The notes beneath the pieces are model-generated. The model did no database searches. It was not told the origin of the DNA and saw only the letters and a list, made by a program, of their open reading frames with translations. This document shows positions 25,501 through 32,757 of a stretch of 64,000 bases of DNA, in pieces. Origin of the DNA: Streptomyces monashensis (GTDB taxonomy: Bacteria > Actinomycetota > Actinomycetes > Streptomycetales > Streptomycetaceae). The first letter of the stretch is position 1. The number at the start of each line of letters is the position of its first letter. The translations under genes and the position numbers were made by a program. The stretch lies in NCBI RefSeq assembly GCF_001866665.1, contig NZ_MLYO01000082.1, positions 30,975 to 94,974 on the forward strand, written 5' to 3'.

Positions 25501-26222
25501 TCGATCGCGCCCTTGAACAGCGGGTCCGGGTAGAGGGACTTGCCGATGTAACCGGCGGCTGTGGCGGAGCTGTCCAGTAGGTCCTTGGCCCTGACGCCGG
25601 TCGCGGCGGAGGACACTGCGACCCCGTCGAGGTAGGTGGTGACGCGCCGGGCGGAGCTGTCGAGCGTGACGGTGATGGTTCGCCACTGGTTCGCGGGAAG
25701 CGCGGCGTAGCCGCTCACCTGGGCCTCGGCGCCGCCACCGCCGGTGGTGACGGCGGTGCGCAGCACGCCACCGCTATCGGAGGGGGTGGTGAAAAGGTAC
25801 TTCGTGGTGTTGGTGCCCAGGTCGAAGATCCGTTGCCAGGGCGAGGCGTCACCGCTCCATTTCACGCGGGCGGAGACCGTCAGGTCCGCCGCGTCCCCGA
25901 GCACTTCGCGGGGCAGACGGACGTACGCACCATCCGAGTCGGGCGCCCCGCCGGGCAAGGCCAGAGCCTTCCCGCCGTCCGCGCCCACGATGGACTGGGC
26001 GGTGGAGCCGTTCACCAGGCTCGCCGTGAGCCCGTTGCCGGAACTGTCGGCGATCTTTGCAGTGGCCAGGTCGTCGTGGTCGAAGGTGTAGTGGGCGGCC
26101 GGCTGGGGCGGGTCCGCCGCCTGGGCGGGGGCGGCCGGCGCGACCAGCAGGCCCGCGCCCGGAGCGACGGCCACGGCGGCCGGCCCCCGGCGTCGCCGGG
26201 CGGGTCTGTCAGCGAATGGCAT
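22557..26222 (-). CDS. Large secreted multidomain glycosidase: LamG, Ig-like, clan GH-A (GH39-like) and CBM35/CBM6-like domains
   Basis: This 1221-residue protein has a signal peptide (ending APAQA). A LamG jelly roll (about 41-235, HYTFDHDD...) is followed by a group-4 bacterial Ig-like domain (about 245-305). A TIM-barrel glycosidase (about 315-660) has FVPFNEPEGNMF (acid/base candidate E469) and NINEYAF (nucleophile candidate E585), the two-glutamate pattern of clan GH-A. C-terminal modules begin WQGSYEAEDAAHTGSGY near 770, typical of CBM6/CBM35, with further beta domains to the end. No family number can be given with certainty; GH39 or a neighbour is likely. GGAGG lies 9 nt before the ATG. 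Two CGAACCGGTTCG palindromes precede it, so the LacI gene at 26.6 kb probably controls it. Confidence 0.8.
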   Translation of the reverse strand: MPFADRPARRRRGPAAVAVAPGAGLLVAPAAPAQAADPPQPAAHYTFDHDDLATAKIADSSGNGLTASLVNGSTAQSIVGADGGKALALPGGAPDSDGAYVRLPREVLGDAADLTVSARVKWSGDASPWQRIFDLGTNTTKYLFTTPSDSGGVLRTAVTTGGGGAEAQVSGYAALPANQWRTITVTLDSSARRVTTYLDGVAVSSAATGVRAKDLLDSSATAAGYIGKSLYPDPLFKGAIDDFTVWHTALTPDQVAGTVEHVLSLRQLSQTSFDVRTTTGTAPSLPAAVRSSFSDGYDRDTPVAWDAVPSEKYARPGTFTVAGTAAGRAVEASVTVVREGQLEVDLGSDTGAFHGGASGTLYGVYGPDVPTNNLIEGMGLRTVSTKAQDGPQHPGADALDVVKPLADSTHGDVYVYMTDVHRGFPYEWPGDTPAEKLRLYEEKIAKQVDQVLQLPKQYQDHIVFVPFNEPEGNMFGTGEWCYDKVSWLTDPRDYFAAWDEVYELIRGRMPRARIAGPNTSVLFDQVKGFLSHALAAGTLPDVVTWHELSHPEAVRQSVATYRAWEQELFKGTDKEGTQLPVNINEYAFNYHTSVPGQMIQWVSAIEESKVDADIAYWNIDGNLSDSAVQSNRGNGQWWLLHSYASMSGHTVKVNPPFPGQNYTMQGVATLDEQKKQARLLFGGSDGKGHITFAGVPKTVFGPRVHAWVREIEWSGQVGDNSGPKLLTETNLKVGDDGTVVVDFGDGALPRLKESSAYEIVLSPAGTAKGTQSPPVRWQGSYEAEDAAHTGSGYSKNGPEGSTADVSKFYTSGGYDVGGLRTGSDVTLDFGVDVPEDGTYDLSVFANSLNTYDKVREQGPTNVFLRVDGTAGSEQQLFLPLGYKWVVWDHTDTKVRLTKGRHTLTLAAKSLDGKRATKGDAIVDRLTLSLPSASAAAEVYEGELAWTSGGARPVYDLPEHTGTPATGSGAVRVAKNQMATFWVYSPADREATLKVDTLGGADARLSVNGHDVLRLSKDTDEVAVSLSGGINKVTVTGGPSATFVDRLTVGLTDGTLMARTYEAHEAKLRGSAMLTPLSLATDGTAITGIGGDPGNGNTATFTVEADVAGLYALRVRYSNPEQSQATHYNPDPLARHADVTVNGGTVQRVSFPHTFHRNNFWELTVPVHLEKGQNTIAFRSEELPNFDGTTYASDTFPGILLRSRYAPLIDRVTIAPYAREVR

Positions 26223-26276
26223 GGACGGGGTCCTCCGATTCCTCACATACGTGGATCCCGATGGCGGCGTGTGCGT

Positions 26277-26288
26277 CGAACCGGTTCG
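26277..26288. promoter_or_regulatory. LacI operator copy 1 (CGAACCGGTTCG)
   Basis: This perfect 12-bp palindrome lies 54 bp upstream of the large glycosidase start and is one of four similar sites in 354 bp. It is placed to repress the leftward gene. Confidence 0.8.
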
Positions 26289-26395
26289 GTGGTGCGGCGA
26301 GCGATACGGGCAAATCTTCTGGACGGCGGGGTTCGTGCCCCTGCGCTCCGGGGGAGGCGCGGCGTGCGGCCATGGCTGTCGCAAGGCTTGCTCAT

Positions 26396-26407
26396 CGAAC
26401 CGGTTCG
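26396..26407. promoter_or_regulatory. LacI operator copy 2 (CGAACCGGTTCG)
   Basis: The same perfect 12-bp palindrome recurs 119 bp from copy 1, in the middle of the divergent control region. It could allow looping between the leftward and rightward promoters. Confidence 0.8.
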
Positions 26408-26498
26408 GGAAACTAGCACCGGCGAGGCTGACCAGCAATCCCTCCAACACAAGGTTCTCCTCGGAGCGATACGGGTCGGAAAGGTCGATCCAGGAGTG

Positions 26499-26527
26499 TT
26501 GACAGGAGTTCGAGGAGTTCCTACCTT
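26499..26527 (+). promoter_or_regulatory. Promoter of the second LacI gene
   Basis: TTGACA (26499-26504) is followed after 17 bp by TACCTT (26522-26527), a good housekeeping-type promoter. Transcription should start near 26534, so operator copy 3 (26538-26547) falls just downstream of the start and copy 4 in the leader. This is the classic layout for autorepression. Confidence 0.7.
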
Positions 26528-26537
26528 CACTTCACGT

Positions 26538-26547
26538 GAACCGGTTC
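26538..26547. promoter_or_regulatory. LacI operator copy 3 (GAACCGGTTC)
   Basis: This palindromic core lies about 4 bp downstream of the predicted transcription start of the LacI gene, with one extra matching base on the right only. It should block transcription of the regulator and any genes read through from it. Confidence 0.75.
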
Positions 26548-26616
26548 GACGACCGGCTCTCGCTCCTGATCCGTTCCACGCCCTCACGACCGGTGAGCGG
26601 CTCCCTCTTCGTAGAG

Positions 26617-26630
26617 TCGAACCGGTTCGA
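26617..26630. promoter_or_regulatory. LacI operator copy 4 (TCGAACCGGTTCGA)
   Basis: This is the longest copy, a perfect 14-bp palindrome. It sits directly before the AAAGGA ribosome site of the LacI gene and 13 bp before its start codon. Confidence 0.8.
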
Positions 26631-26643
26631 AAAAGGAGTCGTC

Positions 26644-27657
26644 GTGAATATCGGTGAGATCGCGCGGCGGGCCGGTGTGTCACGGAGCACCGTTTCCTAC
26701 GCGCTGAGCGGCAAGCGCCCGGTCTCGGACGACACCCGCCGGAAGGTCCAGCAGGTCATCGACGAGCTGGGCTACCGCCCGAACGCCAGCGCACGCGCCC
26801 TGGCCAACGGCCGGACCAGCACGATCGGCCTGGTGTTCCCTCCGGCCGGCAACCACTACACCGGGATGCAGCTGGACTTCATCGGCAGTGTGGTGGAGGC
26901 CGCGGCGGCCCACGACTACGACGTGCTGCTGTCACCGAGCGGTGTGGACAGTGACCGCTCGTTCCAGCGGTTGCTGGGGGAGCGGAGGGTCGACGGGGCG
27001 ATCCTGATGGAGATCAGACTGGAGGACGACCGGGTCGAGCACCTGGCGGCCCTGGACTTCCCCTCCGTCGCCATCGGCCGCACCGCCCATCCGGAGGGCG
27101 GCTGGTGGGTGGGCCTGGATCACACCACGCTGGCGGCGGCCTGCGTGCACCACCTGGCGGACCTCGGCCACCGCAGGGTCGCCTTCGTCAACCGTCCCGA
27201 GCAACTGTTGCGGGCCGGGTACGAGTCCGCGCACCGTGGCCTGGACGGCTTCACCAAGGCCGCGGCCGAACGCGGGCTGACCGTGCGGACGTACTGTTGC
27301 GGGGACGACGCGGCATCGGGCCAGGCCTGCCTGGAACAGATCCTGCACGACGACCCGGCCACCACGGCCCTGGTCACGCTGAACGAGGCCGCGCTCGGCG
27401 GCCTCTACCGCGGGCTCGCCCAGGCGGGCCGCCATGTGCCGCGCGACTTCTCCGTCACCGGGGTCGTCGCCGGCCGGTGGGCGGAGACGGTGACCCCGCA
27501 GCTCACCGCAGCCGACGTGCCGGCGGAGGAGATGGGCCGGCGCGCCGTCGACCTGCTGGTGGAGCGCCTCGACCACCCCGACGTACCGCCCCGGAACCAT
27601 CTCCTCGTGCCGCCGATCTCCCTGCGTGCCAGCACCGGGCCCGCTACGGCGTCCTGA
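26644..27657 (+). CDS. LacI-family regulator of the second glycosidase/transporter locus
   Basis: This 337-residue protein has a textbook helix-turn-helix at its start (IGEIARRAGVSRSTVSYALS), a hinge helix region (GYRPNASARALANG) and a sugar-binding core (TIGLVFPPAGNHY, GLDHTTLAAACVHHL, DLGHRRVAFV). The start is GTG at 26644 with AAAGGA about 6 nt upstream. Four near-identical palindromes lie upstream, two on each side of the divergent genes, which strongly suggests that it represses itself and the large glycosidase. It may also control the transporter genes 140 nt downstream. The inducer is not deducible from sequence. Confidence 0.93.
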   Translation: MNIGEIARRAGVSRSTVSYALSGKRPVSDDTRRKVQQVIDELGYRPNASARALANGRTSTIGLVFPPAGNHYTGMQLDFIGSVVEAAAAHDYDVLLSPSGVDSDRSFQRLLGERRVDGAILMEIRLEDDRVEHLAALDFPSVAIGRTAHPEGGWWVGLDHTTLAAACVHHLADLGHRRVAFVNRPEQLLRAGYESAHRGLDGFTKAAAERGLTVRTYCCGDDAASGQACLEQILHDDPATTALVTLNEAALGGLYRGLAQAGRHVPRDFSVTGVVAGRWAETVTPQLTAADVPAEEMGRRAVDLLVERLDHPDVPPRNHLLVPPISLRASTGPATAS

Positions 27658-27797
27658 CCCCATTCCACGGGTAACCCCCGTGCACCTACTCCACCGCCGA
27701 TCGACCGACAGCTCATCGGTGCTGTTCGGCGTGCCCGTTCCTCCTCATCACCCCGCGCCCTCGGCACCCGCATGCCCAGACCGAAGGAACCCTCGCG

Positions 27798-29045
27798 ATG
27801 AACAGCTTCTCCAGACAGTGTCGTCTGACCGCCGCGTCCCTGGCCGTCATGACCGTGGCCGCCGGTGCCGCCGCCTGCTCCTCCGGCTCCGGCGGCACCA
27901 GCACCAAGGGTCCCGGCAGCGGCACGTACGCCGTCTGGGACCCGTACCCGCAGTTCGACAAGACCTCGGCCTGGGCGAAGCTGCTGGACCAGTGCGGCAC
28001 CAAGGCCGGAGTGAAGATCAAGCGGACTGCCTTCGACACCAGCGACCTGGGCAACAAGACCCTCCTGGCGGCGCAGCAGGGCAACTCGCCGGACGTCCTC
28101 ATCGTCGACAACCCGGTGGTGTCCACGCTGGCTGAGGCCGGCGTGCTCACCACGACGGACGACACCAAGCTGGTCACTTCGAAGGTGGACCCCAATCTGC
28201 TCGCGGCCGGCCAGTCGGGCGGCAAGACGTACGGCACCCCGATCGGCGCCAACACCCTCGCCCTCTACTACAACAAGAAGGTGCTGAAGCAGGCAGGCGT
28301 CGACATCGCCTCGGTCAAGGACTGGAACTCGCTGACGGCCGCGCTGGCGAAGGTCAAGCAGGCGGGCAAGAAGGGCATCACGTTCTCGGCGATCGGCACG
28401 GAGGAAGGCAGCTTCCAGTTCCTGCCCTGGTTCTGGGGTTCGGGCGCCAAGCTGACCGCACTCGACTCCTCCCAGGGCGTGTCCGCGCTGACCCTGTGGA
28501 AGGACTGGCTGAAGAACGGCTACGCGCCCAACTCGGTGCTCGACAACACCCAGACCACCAGCTGGCAGGAGTTCGCCAGCGGCGACTACGCGTTCGCCGA
28601 GAACGGCACCTGGCAGCTCGCAGGCGCCAAGAAGGCCGGCTTCGATTACGGGGTGCTGCCCATCCCGGCCGCCACGGGCGGCAACACCGCAGCCCCGACC
28701 GGTGGCGAGTTCGTGACCGTCCCGGTCCAGCAGGACACCGGCCGCTACGCCACCTCCGAGAAGCTGGTGACCTGCCTGACCAGTGCCGACAGCCTCTACG
28801 ACACCGACACCACCCTGTCCTACGTGGCCCCCACCAGCGAGGTCCAGGACAAGCAGGTGGCCGCGAACGCCGACCTGAAGCCGTGGGTCGACGCGGTCAA
28901 GGCGGCCAAGGGCCGCACCAGCGACGGCCTGGGCACCACGTATCCCAAGATCTCCGAGCAGATGTGGAAGGCCGTTCAGTCCGCCCTCAGCGGGTCCAAG
29001 TCCCCCAAGGACGCGCTGTCCGCGGCCCAGTCCGCTGCCAAGTAA
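27798..29045 (+). CDS. Sugar-binding lipoprotein of an ABC transporter
   Basis: This 415-residue family-1 solute-binding protein has a lipobox (VAAGAAAC) and then a Ser/Gly-rich tether. Domain signs are SPDVLIVDNPVVSTLAEAG, GTPIGANTLALYYNKKVLKQ and AENGTWQLAGAKKAGFDYG. GAAGGA lies 9-10 nt before the ATG. It begins a co-directional run with two permeases, a cytoplasmic glycosidase and a secreted GH39-like enzyme, all behind the LacI gene. No CGAACCGGTTCG copy lies in the 140-bp gap, so it may be read from the LacI promoter. Confidence 0.93.
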   Translation: MNSFSRQCRLTAASLAVMTVAAGAAACSSGSGGTSTKGPGSGTYAVWDPYPQFDKTSAWAKLLDQCGTKAGVKIKRTAFDTSDLGNKTLLAAQQGNSPDVLIVDNPVVSTLAEAGVLTTTDDTKLVTSKVDPNLLAAGQSGGKTYGTPIGANTLALYYNKKVLKQAGVDIASVKDWNSLTAALAKVKQAGKKGITFSAIGTEEGSFQFLPWFWGSGAKLTALDSSQGVSALTLWKDWLKNGYAPNSVLDNTQTTSWQEFASGDYAFAENGTWQLAGAKKAGFDYGVLPIPAATGGNTAAPTGGEFVTVPVQQDTGRYATSEKLVTCLTSADSLYDTDTTLSYVAPTSEVQDKQVAANADLKPWVDAVKAAKGRTSDGLGTTYPKISEQMWKAVQSALSGSKSPKDALSAAQSAAK

Positions 29046-29065
29046 CCCGATCACAAGGGTCCTTG

Positions 29066-30046
29066 ATGAACCAGACGACACAGCTGTCGGACCACCGGTC
29101 CGAGCACGTCCGGAACGGGGCGGCCGCCGCCCCGCCCCCGGCCCCCGCCACGAAACGCCTTCGGCCCACCTCCACCCAGTGGGCCGCCTGGGGATTCCTC
29201 GCCCCGGTGACCGTCTATCTCGCCCTCTTCTACGCCTACCCGCTCTACCGCAACCTCGACCTGAGCCTGCGCGACTACACCGTCCGGTCCTTCGTCCAGG
29301 GCGACGCCCCGTTCACCGGCCTGGCGAACTACCGCAAGGTCTTCGCCGACCCGACCTTCGCCCCGGCCCTGGTCCACACCGCGCTGTTCACCACCGTGTG
29401 CCTGGCGTTCCAGTACGCCATCGGGCTCGGACTCGCGGTGTTCTTCAACCAGAACTTCCGGCTCTCCGCCACCCTGCGAGCCCTGTTCCTGGTGCCCTGG
29501 CTGCTGCCGCTGATCGTCTCGGCCTCCACCTGGTCGTGGATGCTCAACAGCGAGTCGGGTGTCGTCAACGCCGCCCTGCACGCCATCGGTATCGGGCCGG
29601 TCGACTGGTTGACCTCGCCGTCCTGGTCGCTGGCCTCGGTGATCATCGCCAACGTCTGGATCGGTGTCCCGTTCAACCTGGTGGTCCTTTACAGCGGCCT
29701 GCAATCGATCCCCGCGAGCCTGTACGAGGCCGCCGCCATCGACGGGGCGAACGCCTGGCAGCGCTTCTTGCGGGTCACCTTCCCGCTGCTGCGCCCGGTG
29801 TCCGCGATCACGCTGCTGCTCGGTCTGATCTACACGCTCAAGGTCTTCGACATCATCTGGATCATGACCAAGGGCGGTCCGGCGGACTCGTCCACCACCT
29901 TCGCCACCTGGTCCTACCAGCTCGGCTTCGGCAACCTCCTGCCCGCCTTCGGCCCCGGCGCGGCCGTCGGCAACCTGCTCGTGGTCGTCGCCCTGGTCTT
30001 CGGCCTGGTCTACGTCCGGACCCAGAGAAGGCAGGCGCTGTCATGA
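29066..30046 (+). CDS. Sugar ABC transporter permease, first subunit
   Basis: This 326-residue protein has a Pro/Ala-rich cytoplasmic start, six membrane helices and a permease loop at YEAAAIDGANAWQRFLRVTF. It lies 20 nt after the binding-protein stop and overlaps the next permease by ATGA. As in the other two loci no ATPase is encoded, so a shared ATPase elsewhere is assumed. Confidence 0.93.
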   Translation: MNQTTQLSDHRSEHVRNGAAAAPPPAPATKRLRPTSTQWAAWGFLAPVTVYLALFYAYPLYRNLDLSLRDYTVRSFVQGDAPFTGLANYRKVFADPTFAPALVHTALFTTVCLAFQYAIGLGLAVFFNQNFRLSATLRALFLVPWLLPLIVSASTWSWMLNSESGVVNAALHAIGIGPVDWLTSPSWSLASVIIANVWIGVPFNLVVLYSGLQSIPASLYEAAAIDGANAWQRFLRVTFPLLRPVSAITLLLGLIYTLKVFDIIWIMTKGGPADSSTTFATWSYQLGFGNLLPAFGPGAAVGNLLVVVALVFGLVYVRTQRRQALS

Positions 30047-30867
30047 GCCGAAGCCGCAAGCGTAACTGGGTGAAGACCACGATCGGCGTCGCGCTGACCG
30101 GGATCATGCTCTTCCCGGTCTACTGGATGCTCAACGTCTCTCTCACCCGTGACCAGGACATGCGCAAGAGCCCGCCGGACCTGCTGCCGCTGCACGGCAC
30201 CCTGGCCGGCTACCGCACCGTGCTCGACGAGCAGTTGCCCTACCTCGGCACCAGCCTCGTCATCGGCCTGGGCACCGTCGTCCTGACCGTCGCCCTGTCC
30301 GCTCCCGCCGGCTACGCCCTCGCCAAGCTGCGCCCGCGCGGCGCCGGCATCGTCAACTTCGTCCTGCTGGCCGCCCAGATGATCCCGGGCATCATCATGG
30401 CGATGGGCTTCTACGCCATCTACCTCCAGCTCGGTCTGCTCCAGTCCGTCCCCGGCCTGATCGTCGCCGACTCGACCCTGGCCGTCCCGTTCGGCGTCCT
30501 CATCTTCACCGCGTTCATGTCCGGCATCCCCGGTGAACTGCTCCAGGCCGCCACGACCGACGGCGCCGGGCCGCTGCGCACCTTCTGGTCCGTCGTCCTG
30601 CCGATCAGCCGCAACGCCGTCGTCACGGTGTCCCTGTTCGCGTTCCTGTGGTCCTGGTCCGACTTCGTCTTCGCCAGCACCCTCGGGGGCGGCGGCGCCC
30701 ACGAGCCGATCACACTCGGCATCTACCACTACATCGGCAACAACAACCAGCAGTGGAACGCCATCATGGCCACCGCCGTCGTGGCCTCCCTGCCCGCCGC
30801 GGTCATCCTCGTCCTCGCCCAGCGCTACGTCGCCGCCGGCGTGACCGCCGGTGCCGTCAAGGACTGA
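30043..30867 (+). CDS. Sugar ABC transporter permease, second subunit
   Basis: This 274-residue protein has six membrane helices, a conserved loop near QAATTDGAGPLRTFWSVVLP and the usual C-terminal AQRYVAAGVTAGAVKD. Its ATG overlaps the stop of the first permease, so the two are translationally coupled. It closely resembles the permease at 50.4-51.2 kb (both end in AAGxTxGxVK), which suggests related cargoes for the two transporters. Confidence 0.93.
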   Translation: MSRSRKRNWVKTTIGVALTGIMLFPVYWMLNVSLTRDQDMRKSPPDLLPLHGTLAGYRTVLDEQLPYLGTSLVIGLGTVVLTVALSAPAGYALAKLRPRGAGIVNFVLLAAQMIPGIIMAMGFYAIYLQLGLLQSVPGLIVADSTLAVPFGVLIFTAFMSGIPGELLQAATTDGAGPLRTFWSVVLPISRNAVVTVSLFAFLWSWSDFVFASTLGGGGAHEPITLGIYHYIGNNNQQWNAIMATAVVASLPAAVILVLAQRYVAAGVTAGAVKD

Positions 30868-30950
30868 CAGCCCTCCCGCTCCCGCACGACGGCTGACCCG
30901 ACTGCGCGTCGGCCGACCTTCGCCCCTGCCCCAGAAACGAGTCCCACCGT

Positions 30951-32687
30951 ATGACCGCCGTCCGAACCGGCCCGGCCTTCTCCGTCCACGACATCCCGTT
31001 CAGCACCTACGGATCCTGGTTCGACATCTCGCCCGTCGTCGCGGAGAAGACCTACGCCGAAGATCTCCACCTCGTCTCGCACCAGAACGGCATGCACGCC
31101 GTCCTGCGCCTGGTCCCCCTGGACCCGGCCGCGGGGGAGCGTGTCGAGACCCGCGTCGAGGCGACACCGGGCCTGCTCAGCTGGGCCGGCGCGAGCGGGC
31201 GCGTCGACCTCGCCTACGAGTCACCGGACACCGTACGACTGCGGGGGAACGGCCTGGGCTTCGGCGTCTTCGCCGTCGCACAGACCCTGACCCCGTTCAG
31301 CGGAACGTACTTCTTCCACGACCCGGCGGCGGACGCGCACATCTTCACGTCATACGAGACCGGACGCCGCTATCGCGTCACCGTGCTGTCCGGCACCCTC
31401 GCCGTGGCGGCCGGTGCCCAGGCCCTGGGCAGCGCCGACCGCGGTGTCGCCGTGACCGCGGAGGCGAACGGCACCTGGGAGATCGCGGTCGAGGAACTCG
31501 ACACAGCCCGCCCGCCGTACACGTCCTCGGTGACCTTCGACGACATCATGAAGTCCGCAGAGGGGGCCTTCAGGGACTTCGTCGACGCGGTGGCCCCCTG
31601 GCGCTCGTCCGCCACCCCGGCAGCCGAACTCGCCGCGTACGTCGTCTGGTCGGCGACCGTGGCGCCGACGGGCCTGGTCACCCGGCCCGCCGTGCTGATG
31701 TCCAAGCACTGGATGGACAAGGTATGGAGCTGGGACCACTGCTTCAACGCCCTTGCGCTGGCCTCCGGTTCACCGCGACTGGCCCTGGACCAGTTCCACC
31801 TGCCCTTCGACCACCAGGACGCCGCCGGGGCCCTGCCGGACTCGGTCACTCACTCGGAGGTCCTCCACAACTTCGTGAAGCCGCCCATCCACGGCTGGGC
31901 CTTCGGCCACCTTCGTCGTCGGCTTCCGACGACGCTCAGCCAGGCGGAACTGGCCGAGGTGTACGACCGGTTGACGCGCTGGACCGGCTTCTGGCTCACC
32001 GCGCGGCGCGCCCCAGGAGCCGAACTCGCCTACTACCAGCACGGCAACGACAGCGGCTGGGACAACGCCACCACCTTCGACCCCGAGCGGGTGGTCGTCA
32101 CCGCCGACCTGGCCGCCTTCCTCATCCTCCAGCTGCACGAACTCGCCGCCCTGGCCGCCGAGTTGAACAGGCCGGACGAAGCGGATCGGTGGACGCGCAC
32201 GGCCGAGGAGACACAGACGGCCCTGCTCGACCAGCTCTGGACCGGCGACCGGTTCGTCGCCCGCGGGGCCGAAACCGGGGACACCTGGAGCAGCGCCAGC
32301 CTCCTGGACCTGATGCCCATCGTGCTGGGCGAACACCTGCCCGGCGAGATCAGCAGCGCGCTGGCCGACCGCATCAAGGCCCACCTGACGCCGTACGGCC
32401 TGGCCACCGAACCGCCCACCTCCCCGCACTACCTCGCCGACGGCTACTGGCGCGGCCCCATCTGGGCCCCGGCCACCGTCCTCGTCGAGGACGGCCTGCG
32501 CCGCGCCGGCCACCACCGGTTGGCCGACGACATCAGCGCCCGCTTCCGCGCCCTGTGCGAGACGCACGGCTTCGCCGAGAACTTCGACGCCCTCACCGGG
32601 ACGGGCCTGCGCGACCGCGCCTACACCTGGACCGCCAGCAGCTACCTCCTCCTCGCGCAAGCGCACGCACACCGAGACGGCCACTGA
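30951..32687 (+). CDS. Cytoplasmic (alpha/alpha)6-barrel glycoside hydrolase (MGH1/GH63-like)
   Basis: This 578-residue protein has no leader. The N-terminal half is a beta-sandwich (to about residue 205). The C-terminal half is an alpha-toroid with VWSWDHCFNALAL, GNDSGWDNATTFD, ADGYWRGPIWAPATVLVEDG and RAYTWTASSYLLLAQ. These are landmarks of mannosyl-oligosaccharide-glucosidase-like and trehalase-like enzymes of clans GH-G/GH-L. The acidic residues in GNDSGWDN and ENFDALTG are the likely catalytic ones. It lies 83 nt after the permeases and so probably trims the imported sugar from its non-reducing end. The substrate cannot be named from sequence. No strong ribosome site precedes the ATG. 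Confidence 0.8.
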   Translation: MTAVRTGPAFSVHDIPFSTYGSWFDISPVVAEKTYAEDLHLVSHQNGMHAVLRLVPLDPAAGERVETRVEATPGLLSWAGASGRVDLAYESPDTVRLRGNGLGFGVFAVAQTLTPFSGTYFFHDPAADAHIFTSYETGRRYRVTVLSGTLAVAAGAQALGSADRGVAVTAEANGTWEIAVEELDTARPPYTSSVTFDDIMKSAEGAFRDFVDAVAPWRSSATPAAELAAYVVWSATVAPTGLVTRPAVLMSKHWMDKVWSWDHCFNALALASGSPRLALDQFHLPFDHQDAAGALPDSVTHSEVLHNFVKPPIHGWAFGHLRRRLPTTLSQAELAEVYDRLTRWTGFWLTARRAPGAELAYYQHGNDSGWDNATTFDPERVVVTADLAAFLILQLHELAALAAELNRPDEADRWTRTAEETQTALLDQLWTGDRFVARGAETGDTWSSASLLDLMPIVLGEHLPGEISSALADRIKAHLTPYGLATEPPTSPHYLADGYWRGPIWAPATVLVEDGLRRAGHHRLADDISARFRALCETHGFAENFDALTGTGLRDRAYTWTASSYLLLAQAHAHRDGH

Positions 32688-32757
32688 CCGACTGCCTCCC
32701 CACAGCCCCGGGGCCACTCGGGTCCCGGTTCATTCCCCTCTCCCCAGGAGCCGCACA

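Noticed and set aside
26222..26450. Longer N-terminus for the large glycosidase
   Set aside because: The extra 76 codons contain the two operator palindromes, lack a ribosome site and put the signal peptide internally.
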